Source of the DNA: DAMCAP01 sp964370205
Lineage (GTDB): Bacteria; Bacillota; Clostridia; Oscillospirales; Ruminococcaceae
NCBI GenBank assembly: GCA_964370205.1
Contig: CAYJIK010000077.1
Location: forward strand, 1 to 9,664
DNA length: 9,664 bases
Direction: 5' to 3'
The position numbers were made by a program, and so were the translations under genes. The notes under the pieces were generated by a model, which was not told where the DNA came from, ran no database searches, and worked only from the letters and a program-made list of their open reading frames with translations. Positions 1-6,480 of this stretch are shown here, piece by piece; positions within the stretch are counted from its first letter, which is position 1, and every line of letters starts with the position of its first letter.

Positions 1-2
1 TC

Positions 3-521
3 GACCTGTGGACACGACTCAAAAAGCGAGGGTACAGCCGCCGACCGGAAACGCTTTATAGAGTGCTCCAGAGACTTGGGTTGATGCCGAAAAAAGAGAA
101 GAAAAAGAAGAGGGTGTCCAAACCGTATGAGCAGAACACTTACTCGTCTGCGGACTTTTTGATAAAAGCGGTGAAGTGGTTTGCACGCCGTGGCATAACC
201 ATCGAATGTGTGCAAACGGACAATGGGTTTGAGTTCACAAATCGTTTTTCGCAGAGTAAAAAAGACCTTGAGACGCTATTTAAAAAAACGCTGAGAGAAA
301 TGGGCGTAAGGCACAAGCTCATCAGACCTTACACCTCAAGACATAACGGCAAAGTAGAGCGCAGCCACAGGGAAGACATAAGGAATTTCTACAGCTCTCA
401 CTCCTTTTACTCCCTATCAGATTTCGAAGCTCAACTTGCTGTATATAATCGCCGCACCAACAACAGACCCATGCGACCTCTCGGCTGGCTTGCTCCTCTT
501 GCGTTCTTGGATTTGGCTTAG
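3..521 (+). CDS. IS481-like DDE transposase, 5' partial, internally deleted
   Basis: The reading frame is open from the left edge, so the true start lies outside; the first possible internal start, GTG at 63, is not the real one. The 172 visible residues begin with a helix-turn-helix-like stretch (KKRGYSRRPETLYRVLQRLG), then a Lys-rich linker, then the second half of an rve/DDE domain. The second catalytic Asp lies in QTDNGFEFTNRF (Asp about residue 73) and the Glu in RPYTSRHNGKVERSH (Glu about residue 119). From what I recall of this family, about 60 residues carrying the first catalytic Asp (IDVK...YTAIDE region) should lie between KPYEQ and TYSSADF; here these join directly at about 134/135. 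The frame is nevertheless intact. The copy at 9164-9664 is about 80% identical by hand count and has the same junction. The protein is probably not catalytically active alone. Confidence 0.82.
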   Translation, partial: DLWTRLKKRGYSRRPETLYRVLQRLGLMPKKEKKKKRVSKPYEQNTYSSADFLIKAVKWFARRGITIECVQTDNGFEFTNRFSQSKKDLETLFKKTLREMGVRHKLIRPYTSRHNGKVERSHREDIRNFYSSHSFYSLSDFEAQLAVYNRRTNNRPMRPLGWLAPLAFLDLA

Positions 522-547
522 TGTTCAATATGTTTGACAAACTTACA
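522..547 (+). repeat. Insertion sequence terminal end, left copy
   Basis: A 26-nt segment beginning TGTTCAATATG and ending ACTTACA follows the transposase stop directly. The same 26 bases occur in inverted orientation at 9138-9163, whereas flanking bases differ. It contains the motif TTTGACAAA. It is most likely the terminal inverted repeat recognised by the transposase; the partner repeat is outside the window. Confidence 0.7.
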
Positions 548-656
548 AGCATGGAGTTGCTGATTAGTAACAGGGTAAGGATAGCGATGAACTTCTCAGA
601 GCGAGCGTGTGAAAGGAGTAGGATTGGGGGCGGAGGTGGTTTTGTTATACCACCAC

Positions 657-686
657 AAAAAAGGGCGACCACGTGTGGTCACCCTT
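657..686 (-). terminator. Intrinsic terminator of the split-barrel gene
   Basis: On the minus strand, AAGGG and CCCTT flank an inner GACCAC/GTGGTC stem (661-686, with one mismatched pair), and the hairpin is followed by six U (the complement of 657-662). It lies 23 nt past the stop codon of the minus-strand gene. Further downstream, 635-654 forms a second small hairpin (GGTGGT/ACCACC). On the plus strand the hairpin has no U tract, so it should act mainly on minus-strand transcripts. Confidence 0.75.
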
Positions 687-708
687 CTAATACTTATACT
701 TGTTATAT

Positions 709-1506
709 TTACTTTGTAAAGGAAAGCGCAAGAAGGTTCTCTGTGTTTTTGAAGTATGTGTTGTTTGTCGCTTTCAGCTTGCCGTTTATCTCTTCTACCT
801 TTTCGTCGGGGAGTATCTGTATCTTGGTTTCAAAGTGGTTGTCTCTGCCGTCAAAGATCTTGCAAACTCCGCCGTTCTTTATGTATGCCACCTTATTGGA
901 GTCAGCGCTTGTCAGTGTGTAATAAACACCGTCCTCGATAAATACGTTGAATATAACCTCTCTGTCTGTATAGGTCATCAGCAGTAGGCGGCTGTGCTCA
1001 AATCTAGGCTCACCTGACAGTGTGTGGTTGGAGTAGCTTGGGTTCCAGTCGCTATCCAGTGTGTATACTTCGTTACCGCTGAAGAAAGCAGTAGCTTCCA
1101 CAAGTTGCAGTTCAAAGAACTTACCACCCTGTCTCAGCATTTTGTTATACATCTTGTCCTGTTCTGTCGCCTTTTTCAACACATCGTCAGATGCGTCCAG
1201 CAACTTGCAGATGTACTTACCGTAAATTCTCTTTGCAGTTTTCATGCCTTCTGCATCTTTATCGATAATCAAACCGGCGATTTTATCGCCGTCGTTAACG
1301 CTCTTAAGTAGCGTCGAGGACTTTGTCAAAAGCAGAATGTGCTTGCCTTCTATATACTTGTAGTTAGCTTTTTCAATACTTGCAAAGCCATTCTCACCAT
1401 TTATCGCAACTTCCATGTTTGGCTGTGTCCCGCAAAAAGCTAAAATTTCCTCTTTCATTTCGCACACGGGTTTTCTGTTTTTCATTGCGTCTTTTGGGCT
1501 GCTCAT
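709..1506 (-). CDS. Probable FMN-binding split-barrel (pyridoxamine 5'-phosphate oxidase-like) protein
   Basis: The product is 265 residues. Two in-frame ATGs compete, at 1512 and 1506. The AGGAGG site (1520-1515) is only 2 nt from the first but 8 nt from the second, so 1506 is chosen. Residues about 15-150 look like the split-barrel fold of the PNPOx superfamily: a short helix (EMKEEILAFC), strands (MEVAINGENGFASIE, HILLLTKSSTLLKSV) and a late strand typical of the family (FFELQLVEATAFFSG). Residues about 170-265 look like a second, degenerate barrel (SRLLLMTYTDREVIFNVF, GVYYTLTSADSNKVAYI), suggesting an internal duplication. Such proteins bind flavin or haem; no substrate can be assigned. 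There is no signal peptide or membrane segment, so it is probably cytosolic. The gene stands alone between its own promoter and terminator, convergent with the left insertion sequence. The reading frame is certain; the family call is moderate. Confidence 0.6.
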   Translation of the reverse strand: MSSPKDAMKNRKPVCEMKEEILAFCGTQPNMEVAINGENGFASIEKANYKYIEGKHILLLTKSSTLLKSVNDGDKIAGLIIDKDAEGMKTAKRIYGKYICKLLDASDDVLKKATEQDKMYNKMLRQGGKFFELQLVEATAFFSGNEVYTLDSDWNPSYSNHTLSGEPRFEHSRLLLMTYTDREVIFNVFIEDGVYYTLTSADSNKVAYIKNGGVCKIFDGRDNHFETKIQILPDEKVEEINGKLKATNNTYFKNTENLLALSFTK

Positions 1507-1514
1507 TTTCATTA

Positions 1515-1520
1515 CCTCCT
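1515..1520 (-). promoter_or_regulatory. Shine-Dalgarno site deciding the start at 1506
   Basis: A perfect AGGAGG on the minus strand. Spacing is 8 nt to ATG 1506 and 2 nt to ATG 1512, so the downstream ATG is the probable start. Confidence 0.8.
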
Positions 1521-1705
1521 AAAATTATGTAGGTACTGCTCTGTTAAAACTAGCACTGCATGATAAACCTTTCCCACTCGAAGAGCGGTTTTTTAATTTT
1601 GCACCGAAAACGGCAAATCAAGATGGTCAAACATTGTATTCATGGCAAGCTAACAAAGCCCTTTCAATGACAATACTAATCTTGGTGGTTAGCATCAACT
1701 AATAT

Positions 1706-1734
1706 AGCATAACTCTTTTCCGCTTGCTTGTCAA
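1706..1734 (-). promoter_or_regulatory. Sigma-A type promoter for the split-barrel gene
   Basis: On the minus strand a consensus TTGACA (1734-1729) is followed after exactly 17 nt by TATGCT (1711-1706). Transcription should start near 1699, giving a leader of about 190 nt before the start codon at 1506. In that leader I see only a small hairpin (CCGCTC/GAGTGG, 1576-1590) and no recognised riboswitch. Confidence 0.7.
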
Positions 1735-1851
1735 CGGGTTTTGTTTAAATAGTTAAATATAGTTGGTTTTCACTATCTTGACGAAGGTAGTTTTATGGTG
1801 TTATTTCAAGTGATTTGAAAAGAGAATTTTTGTTTACGACAGTTAAGATGC

Positions 1852-1880
1852 TTTACCGTCATGACAATTTGTGTTAAAGT
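1852..1880 (+). promoter_or_regulatory. Candidate promoter for the creatininase-like gene
   Basis: TTTACC (1852-1857) and TAAAGT (1875-1880) are 17 nt apart, each matching 4 of 6 consensus bases. A TATACA starts 1 nt later. The surrounding 1735-1900 is AT-rich and lies between divergent genes, so a promoter is expected here, but the exact boxes are uncertain. Confidence 0.35.
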
Positions 1881-1915
1881 ATACATAAAGCTAAAAATAG
1901 AAAGGAATGACGATT

Positions 1916-2671
1916 ATGCTACTATCACGAGTACCGCACGGTAAGGTGGCGGAGTATTTTGAGAAGAACGATATGGTACTTATTCCTGTGGGGGCGATGG
2001 AAAATCACGGTACACACCTTTGTCTGGGCACTGACCACATGGTGCCGAACTATATAGCTAAGCAGTTGGACACGCTCTCGGATATTCTCATAGCGGAAAC
2101 TGTCCCGTACGGTGTGAGCGATTCACATACGGCTTTTCCGGGTAGTATATCTATAGGCTACGAAGGGCTTTATCTTGTCCTAACCGCTATTGTTGACAGT
2201 CTTTACGCATTTGGCGCAAGAAAGTTCATCTTTTTAAATGGCCATGGAGGTAACAACGGTGTTATAGACCGCATCTGCCTTGAAACGTACAAAAGAGGCG
2301 GTGTTGGCGTCATGATAAACTGGTGGACACTTGCAGGTCAGCTTAACCCTGAATGGAAGGGTGGTCATGGTGGTGCAGAGGAGACGAGTGCAATACTCCA
2401 CATCGACAAGGAAGCTGTGTTTATGGATTTAGTGGAGGACTTCACCCCGGGTGAGTTGTCCGACGAAATCAAGAACGTTTATATGAGCACTGTCAGTTTT
2501 AAGGGGGGTATTCTTAATGCGTCCCGACCTGCCGAGGCGACAACCTCCGCCGGGTGGTATGGTGATGACCATCCCTCCACCGCTACCGAAAAATGGGGAC
2601 GTGAAATGCTTGAGTGTGTGACGAACTACTGTGCCGAGTTTATAGAGGCGTTTCGTAAGGTGAAGAGGTAG
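1916..2671 (+). CDS. Creatininase-family amidohydrolase
   Basis: The product is 251 residues, the usual length for this family. ATG 1907 is in frame but abuts the AAAGGA site (1901-1906); ATG 1916 is 9 nt from it and is chosen. Creatininase-family motifs are present in order: PVGAMENHGTHLCLGTDH (residues 25-41, with Glu29, His31 and Asp40 as expected metal ligands), FLNGHGGNNG (His110), and GHGGAEETSAIL (Glu155/Glu156 region). These are the metal-binding residues of a cytosolic hydrolase that opens cyclic or linear amide bonds. The family includes creatinine amidohydrolase, formamide hydrolases of flavin and deazaflavin synthesis, and peptide-processing MftE. The neighbours do not indicate which, so no gene symbol is given. 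The gene appears monocistronic and is divergent from the split-barrel gene. No intrinsic terminator is evident after its stop. Confidence 0.88.
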   Translation: MLLSRVPHGKVAEYFEKNDMVLIPVGAMENHGTHLCLGTDHMVPNYIAKQLDTLSDILIAETVPYGVSDSHTAFPGSISIGYEGLYLVLTAIVDSLYAFGARKFIFLNGHGGNNGVIDRICLETYKRGGVGVMINWWTLAGQLNPEWKGGHGGAEETSAILHIDKEAVFMDLVEDFTPGELSDEIKNVYMSTVSFKGGILNASRPAEATTSAGWYGDDHPSTATEKWGREMLECVTNYCAEFIEAFRKVKR

Positions 2672-3116
2672 AAGTAATTTTTAAATGTGGCTGTATTTTG
2701 GGGTAAGGGTGTTTGAGGTGACGATATTTTACATTTCCTTGATATGAAAATGGAGTGTGCGGTGTACGGTATGCGGTGTGGGCTTTTTATGTTTCTCCAC
2801 CGAAGGAAGGTGGTGTGGGCATTGTCCAAGACCTTTCCCACTACACTTATGACTTGTGTTGGCAGAGAACCAAACAAACGTTCCCGACAGCACCACGGAA
2901 AGTTGCCGCCCGTCCTCCAACCGCTGTTCAGGCTGGCGGAGCTGCGACCGTTTGCCTCACACAAACCCCCACACCATCCCCGCCATCTCGCAAACGGCCA
3001 ATCTCCGCCACCACCCGCCCCCCCACCCCAAACAAAAAACACCCCCCAACCGACAAGCCTCAAACACTCCGTCCAACGCCCAATCTCCACCCCACCCAAC
3101 TTTTTTCACAAACATC
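2672..3116. other. Long non-coding interval, C-rich in its second half
   Basis: No convincing gene is present. The first part (2672-2880) is mixed sequence with a small hairpin at 2797-2813 (CCACC/GGTGG). From about 2895 to 3110 the plus strand is strongly C-rich and G-poor. Several open frames cross it, but their translations are low-complexity Pro/Thr/His-rich and lack ribosome binding sites. It ends at the rpsO promoter. Confidence 0.7.
2998..3035 (+). repeat. C-rich dispersed repeat, copy 1 (upstream of rpsO)
   Basis: CCAATCT (2998-3004) is followed by a C-rich stretch containing CCCGCCCCCCCACCCC (3014-3029) and then A-rich sequence. The same arrangement, with an identical 16-mer, occurs at 7722-7757 before the threonine aldolase gene. 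A shorter echo (CCCAATCTCCACCCC) lies near 3079. The minus strand carries four closely spaced G-runs, a possible G-quadruplex. Confidence 0.6.
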
Positions 3117-3145
3117 TTTACAACCAAAACAATAAGTGATATAAT
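3117..3145 (+). promoter_or_regulatory. rpsO promoter (sigma-A type)
   Basis: TTTACA (3117-3122, 5 of 6 consensus) and TATAAT (3140-3145, 6 of 6) are separated by exactly 17 nt. Transcription should start near 3151-3153, leaving a leader of about 100 nt before the rpsO ATG. Confidence 0.88.
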
Positions 3146-3150
3146 TAGCC

Positions 3151-3254
3151 GAATAGCTAAGACACGGTTTAAGGCGTCCGCCCTGAGTGGAACTTCTATG
3201 ATGAAAATCAACGGCCTTATGCTGAGTCTTTGCAGAAAATTAAAGGAGAAGATT
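3151..3254 (+). promoter_or_regulatory. rpsO 5' leader, candidate S15 autoregulatory structure
   Basis: The predicted leader can form nested pairings that enclose most of it: AAGAC (3159-3163) with GTCTT (3226-3230), and TAAGGC (3170-3175) with GCCTTA (3214-3219). In several bacteria S15 represses its own mRNA by binding structured rpsO leaders. This leader is of suitable size and position, but I cannot match it to a specific published S15 motif. The Shine-Dalgarno AAAGGAG (3242-3248) lies outside the enclosing stem. Confidence 0.4.
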
Positions 3255-3521
3255 ATGCTACTAAAAGAACAAAAAGCCGCCGTAATCGGCGACAACCGCC
3301 TACACGAGAAGGACACAGGCTCACCTGAGGTACAGATCGCTATACTGACAAGACGTATAAACGACCTAACCCTCCACCTAAAGGAAAACAAGAAGGATCA
3401 CCACTCCAGACGTGGACTTCTAAAGATGGTAGGACGCAGAAAGAATCTGCTAAACTACCTCATCAAGACTGACATTGAGCGCTACCGTGCTATAATCGCA
3501 AAGCTGGGCATCAGAAAGTAA
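3255..3521 (+). CDS. rpsO: 30S ribosomal protein S15
   Basis: The product is 88 residues, matching the usual 88-89 of bacterial S15. S15 binds the central domain of 16S rRNA early in small-subunit assembly. Recognisable blocks are HEKDTGSPEVQIAILTRRI (about residues 18-36), then the HLKENKKDHHSRRGLLKMVG block, RRKNLLNYL and the C-terminal IAKLGIRK. The start at 3255 follows AAAGGAG by 6 nt. The frame is open for another 399 nt upstream, but that extension crosses the C-rich region and the rpsO promoter and is not coding. The gene is expressed from its own promoter, ends in a strong terminator, and precedes pnp in the order conserved across many bacteria. Confidence 0.97.
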   Translation: MLLKEQKAAVIGDNRLHEKDTGSPEVQIAILTRRINDLTLHLKENKKDHHSRRGLLKMVGRRKNLLNYLIKTDIERYRAIIAKLGIRK

Positions 3522-3547
3522 GAGGCGACTACGCCCCGACTGTACTG

Positions 3548-3579
3548 CCGCAGGCAGGTTCACCTGCCTGCGGTTTTTT
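3548..3579 (+). terminator. Intrinsic terminator after rpsO
   Basis: CCGCAGGCAGGT (3548-3559) pairs perfectly with ACCTGCCTGCGG (3562-3573) and is followed by TTTTTT (3574-3579). It starts 26 nt after the rpsO stop. It should largely separate rpsO from pnp transcription, so pnp either relies on readthrough or has its own promoter. Confidence 0.93.
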
Positions 3580-3756
3580 GTCAAAATAACTTTTGACAAA
3601 ANNNNNNNNNNNNNNNNNNNNNNNNNNNNNNNNNNNNNNNNNNNNNNNNNNNNNNNNNNNNNNNNNNNNNNNNNNNNNNNNNNNNNNNNNNNNNNNNNNN
3701 NAACCGCAGTCCGCTTCGGCGGAGTTATCCGAATGGGGGATAAACCCTGACGGTTT
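3580..3756 (+). repeat. Structured repeat unit 1, interrupted by the assembly gap
   Basis: The unit starts directly after the rpsO terminator U tract with GTCAAAA-TAAC-TTTTGAC (3580-3597). After the gap, 3702-3756 carries the second half of the unit: a TCCGC-TTCG-GCGGA hairpin, a TTATCC/GGATAA hairpin and a closing CGGTTT. Four A before the gap plus two A after it give exactly the six A of the intact unit at 3838-3916. Confidence 0.8.
3602..3701. other. Assembly gap (100 N)
   Basis: Exactly 100 unresolved bases, a conventional placeholder length, so the true distance is unknown. The gap splits a repeat unit and may be empty or may hide further repeat units. Open frames crossing it are meaningless. 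Confidence 0.98.
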
Positions 3757-3837
3757 GCCCCCAAACCCCCATTCCCTCCGAATTTTTATAGGGCTTTCTT
3801 TAGTCCGTGTAGATGGGGTGTCTTGCTTCGGCAGCTT

Positions 3838-3916
3838 GTCAAAATAACTTTTGACAAAAAACCGCAGTCCGCTTCGGCGGAGTTATCCGAATGGGGGATA
3901 AACCCTGACGGTTTTT
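3838..3916 (+). repeat. Structured repeat unit 2 (intact)
   Basis: In order: a 7-bp hairpin GTCAAAA/TTTTGAC (3838-3855); then a predicted three-way junction. Its closing stem is AAACCG+CAG (3859-3867) against CTG+CGGTTT (3905-3914) with one bulged A. Inside are TCCGC-TTCG-GCGGA (3868-3881, UUCG tetraloop) and TTATCC/GGATAA (3883-3901). The unit lies between rpsO and pnp on the coding strand, so it would be part of any transcript reading into pnp. An 81-bp spacer separates it from unit 1. Confidence 0.8.
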
Positions 3917-4031
3917 GTATAGTATTTTCCGCTGTATCACCGTATAGTCCCCACGGCAACCCACTGCATCATAAGTGGCGTTTGCTGTGCTGTCGGCTTA
4001 TACGCCTGTTACAGCTGTAAATAATAGGAGA

Positions 4032-4105
4032 AGGTGAGTTTTAGCGGTAAGCAAAATACCCCTGCATTACCGCAAAGGTGTTTTGCTTATTGCTAAAAAC
4101 CACCT
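4032..4105 (+). promoter_or_regulatory. Long hairpin in the pnp leader (RNase III-like substrate)
   Basis: Positions 4032-4060 pair with 4077-4105 over 29 positions: 27 pairs (24 Watson-Crick and 3 G-U) and one two-base internal mismatch, with a 16-nt loop. It is located 131-204 nt before the pnp start. In Escherichia coli the pnp leader contains a long stem cut by RNase III, after which PNPase represses its own mRNA. A similar arrangement is suggested here by position and shape, not by sequence homology. There is no U tract, so it is not an intrinsic terminator. Confidence 0.6.
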
Positions 4106-4122
4106 AACATTTTAGAAGGGCA

Positions 4123-4144
4123 GTTTGAAAAGGACATTTCAAAC
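4123..4144 (+). promoter_or_regulatory. Second hairpin in the pnp leader
   Basis: GTTTGAAA (4123-4130) pairs perfectly with TTTCAAAC (4137-4144) around the loop AGGACA, which resembles a Shine-Dalgarno core. A further small stem, AGTG/CACT, lies near 4170-4182. Together with the long hairpin these make the leader strongly structured. Confidence 0.45.
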
Positions 4145-4220
4145 AGTGGGGACGCTGAAGTGAAGGCAAGTGCTAATCACTCGGTAAAACAAAGTTTTGC
4201 TCCCCCAAATGCCAAGAGAG

Positions 4221-4226
4221 AAAGGA
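4221..4226 (+). promoter_or_regulatory. Shine-Dalgarno site deciding the pnp start
   Basis: AAAGGA lies 9 nt before ATG 4236. The upstream in-frame ATGs at 4197 and 4209 lack such a site and would add residues not expected of PNPase. Confidence 0.8.
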
Positions 4227-4235
4227 ATAATCTAT

Positions 4236-6341
4236 ATGTCAAATTTACCAACCGCTAAGGTGTTTGAAACCACATTAGCAGGCAGACCCATATCCTTTGA
4301 AACAGGAAAACTCGCAGGACTGGCTGACGGCTCTGTGCTGGTTCGTTACGGCGAAACAGTTGTGATGGTTAACGTCACCATGTCACAAAACCCGAGGGAC
4401 GGCATCGACTTCTTCCCACTGTCTGTAGACTTTGAGGATAAGCTGTACGCAGCAGGTAAAATACCCGGTTCTTTCCTCCGTCGTGAAGGCCGCCCCACAG
4501 AAAAAGCAGTACTCACAAGCCGTGTGGTTGACCGCCCTATACGCCCCCTATTCCCCTCCGACCTACGTAACGACGTGATGGTGGTTATGACAGTGCTGTC
4601 CTACGACGAGGACTACTCCCCCGAGATAGCAGGCATGATAGGCACATCGTTTGCGCTTTCTATTTCACGTATACCGTGGAATGGACCGATAAGCGGTATG
4701 CTTGTAGGGCTTGTGGATGGCGAAATTGTCCTAAACCCAAATGCGGAAGAGCGTAAGAAGAGCGAAATGGCGCTTACAGTCGCAGGTATCAAGGGCAAGA
4801 TATGCATGATAGAGTGCGAGTCGTCCGAAGTGGACAACGCAACTATGATGAAGGCTATAGAGATGGCATCCAAAGAGATAGACGCTATGATAGAGTTTAT
4901 CGAGGGTGTACAGGCTGAAATAGGCAAGCCAAAGCATGACTTCCAGTCGGTAGTGGTGAACGCCGAACTGTATGACGCTATAAAGGAAGAATATATCGAA
5001 GACATCCGCCACGCTATGGACACAGACGACAAGAACATTCGTGAAGAGCGTCTACAGCCGATAGTTACTGCGATAAAGGAAAAGTACTCCGAGCACGAGT
5101 TTGCAGGACAGATTGGCGAGTGCGTGTACAAGCTACAGAAGTATATCGTAAGACGTTGGCTACTGGACGACGGCAAGCGTGTTGACGGCAGAGGGCTGGA
5201 CGAAATACGTCCGCTTGCGTCTGAAGTAGGTCTGCTTCCTCGTGTACACGGTAGCGGACTGTTCACAAGAGGACAGACACAGGTGCTGACCATTGCTACA
5301 CTGGGTACAATGGGCGAAGCGCAGATACTGGACGGCCTTGATGACGAAACAGAAAAGCGCTATATGCACCACTACAACTTCCCGTCCTACTCGGTGGGTG
5401 AAACACGCCCCTCAAGAGGACCGGGCAGACGTGAGCAGGGTCACGGAGCACTAGCGGAGAAGGCACTGATGGCAGTGTTACCGTCTGTGGATGTGTTCCC
5501 GTACACCATTCGACTGGTGTCGGAGGTACTAAGCTCGAACGGTTCTACGTCACAGGGTGCTATATGCGGCTCTACACTGGCGCTTATGGACGCAGGTGTA
5601 CCACTAACTGCGCCTGTAGCAGGTATCTCCTGCGGACTTGTCACCGAGGGTGACCGTTGGATGACTATGGTAGACATTCAGGGCGTTGAAGACTTCTTCG
5701 GCGACATGGACTTCAAGGTGGGCGGTACTCATAAGGGTATTACCGCTATACAGGTGGATATCAAGATAGACGGCCTTACACTTGAGATGATTTCTGAGGC
5801 ACTTGAGAAGACCGAGAAGGCACGTTTTTACATCTTGGACGAAGTAATGCTAAAGGCACTGCCTGCGCCGAGAGAAGAGCTTTCAAAGTATGCGCCTAAG
5901 ATGCTGTCCATCACCATTAACCCGGAGAAAATCCGTGAGGTTATCGGTTCGGGTGGTAAGGTAATCCAGAAGATCACAGCAGAGTGCGGAGTAAAGATAG
6001 ATATAGAGGATGACGGACGTGTGTTCGTGTCCGCTATTAGTTTAGAGAACTGTAACAGGGCAATTCAGGTGATAAACACCATTGTAAACGACCCCGACGT
6101 GGGAGCGATTTACAAGGGACGTGTCACAAGACTAATGGCTTTCGGAGCGTTTGTGGAGATAGCCCCCGGCAAAGAGGGACTTGTCCACATTTCCAAGCTG
6201 GAAAACCGCCGTGTTGAGAAGGTGGAGGACGTTGTAGCTGTGGGTGATACAGTGCTGGTCAAGGTTATGGAGATTGACAGCCAAGGTAGAATAAACCTAT
6301 CACGCAAAGACGCTCTTTCGTCTGTGAATAAAGAAGCGTAA
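4236..6341 (+). CDS. pnp: Polynucleotide phosphorylase (polyribonucleotide nucleotidyltransferase)
   Basis: The product is 701 residues, full length. PNPase degrades RNA 3' to 5' with phosphate as co-substrate, releasing nucleoside diphosphates, and can add 3' tails; it works as a cytosolic homotrimer. Domains in order: first RNase PH domain (about 10-145, with GSFLRREGRPTEKA), all-helical domain (about 150-300), second RNase PH domain (about 315-535), KH domain (about 556-615, with GxxG as GSGG 571-574) and S1 domain (about 622-692, GAIYKGRV...GAFVEI...GLVHISKL). The active-site loop SRGPGRRE is at 393-400, the phosphate-binding SNGSTSQ at 434-440, and the catalytic acidic pair in EDFFGDMDFK (Asp486, Asp492) is intact. 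A hairpin-rich leader precedes it and a strong terminator follows. Synteny with rpsO is conserved, though the interval is unusually long and repeat-filled. Confidence 0.98.
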   Translation: MSNLPTAKVFETTLAGRPISFETGKLAGLADGSVLVRYGETVVMVNVTMSQNPRDGIDFFPLSVDFEDKLYAAGKIPGSFLRREGRPTEKAVLTSRVVDRPIRPLFPSDLRNDVMVVMTVLSYDEDYSPEIAGMIGTSFALSISRIPWNGPISGMLVGLVDGEIVLNPNAEERKKSEMALTVAGIKGKICMIECESSEVDNATMMKAIEMASKEIDAMIEFIEGVQAEIGKPKHDFQSVVVNAELYDAIKEEYIEDIRHAMDTDDKNIREERLQPIVTAIKEKYSEHEFAGQIGECVYKLQKYIVRRWLLDDGKRVDGRGLDEIRPLASEVGLLPRVHGSGLFTRGQTQVLTIATLGTMGEAQILDGLDDETEKRYMHHYNFPSYSVGETRPSRGPGRREQGHGALAEKALMAVLPSVDVFPYTIRLVSEVLSSNGSTSQGAICGSTLALMDAGVPLTAPVAGISCGLVTEGDRWMTMVDIQGVEDFFGDMDFKVGGTHKGITAIQVDIKIDGLTLEMISEALEKTEKARFYILDEVMLKALPAPREELSKYAPKMLSITINPEKIREVIGSGGKVIQKITAECGVKIDIEDDGRVFVSAISLENCNRAIQVINTIVNDPDVGAIYKGRVTRLMAFGAFVEIAPGKEGLVHISKLENRRVEKVEDVVAVGDTVLVKVMEIDSQGRINLSRKDALSSVNKEA

Positions 6342-6358
6342 AACGCAGACCTTACATG

Positions 6359-6400
6359 GGGGTGTCGGCTTGGTAATGTTTACCGTCGATACCCCTTTTT
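6359..6400 (+). terminator. Intrinsic terminator after pnp
   Basis: GGGGTGTCGGC (6359-6369) pairs, with two G-U pairs, with GTCGATACCCC (6385-6395). The inner GGTAA/TTACC extends the stem, and TTTTT (6396-6400) follows. It begins 18 nt after the pnp stop. Confidence 0.92.
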
Positions 6401-6411
6401 ATAATTAGGAA

Positions 6412-6480
6412 TTGGGTGGGATAGGGAGAAAATCGCCTATCTTGTGGGAAGAGCAACCCAAAACATGACCTGAGAGGTCA
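6412..6480 (+). promoter_or_regulatory. Possible structured leader before the 2-hydroxyacid dehydrogenase
   Basis: TTGGGT (6412-6417) can pair with ACCCAA (6456-6461), enclosing GATAGG/CCTATC (6420-6425 with 6436-6441). A separate TGACCT-GAG-AGGTCA hairpin lies at 6466-6480. The Shine-Dalgarno-like AAGGGGG (6511-6517) is 7 nt before ATG 6525. The arrangement could be a regulatory leader, but I do not recognise a known riboswitch class and no clear promoter precedes it. Confidence 0.3.

Larger units (their letters stand above)
1..547 (+). mobile_element. Insertion sequence, 3' part (left copy)
   Basis: This is the downstream part of an insertion sequence that runs off the left edge. It holds the transposase 3' part and ends, one base after the stop codon, with a 26-nt end sequence (522-547) found identically in inverted orientation at 9138-9163. 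Similarity between the two copies stops just after position 547, which I take as the element boundary. The protein resembles IS481-like DDE transposases of clostridia. The 5' end and the opposite terminal repeat are outside the window, so total size is unknown. Confidence 0.8.

Noticed and set aside
2856..3254. In-frame upstream extension of rpsO that would give a 221-residue protein
   Set aside because: The extension is low-complexity Pro/Thr/His-rich, crosses the TTTACA/TATAAT promoter and the leader, and S15 starts at the well-placed ATG 3255 after AAAGGAG.
2626..3391. Several overlapping open frames on both strands in the C-rich interval
   Set aside because: Their translations are repetitive products of base bias, have no ribosome binding sites and match no family I recognise.
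3593..3847. Open frames crossing the run of N
   Set aside because: They are artefacts of the unresolved bases.
3580..3916. CRISPR-like array of repeats
   Set aside because: Only two units are visible, with a long, unrelated 81-bp spacer and strong multi-stem structure; no cas genes are present.
4032..4105. Intrinsic terminator before pnp
   Set aside because: The stem is long but is followed by AACATTTTAG rather than a U tract, so a processing hairpin fits better.
4197..4235. Upstream in-frame ATGs for pnp
   Set aside because: They lack a Shine-Dalgarno site, and PNPase begins as expected at 4236, 9 nt after AAAGGA.
4613..5293. Long antisense open frame inside pnp
   Set aside because: It is a Ser-rich shadow of the conserved PNPase coding sequence with no start signal.
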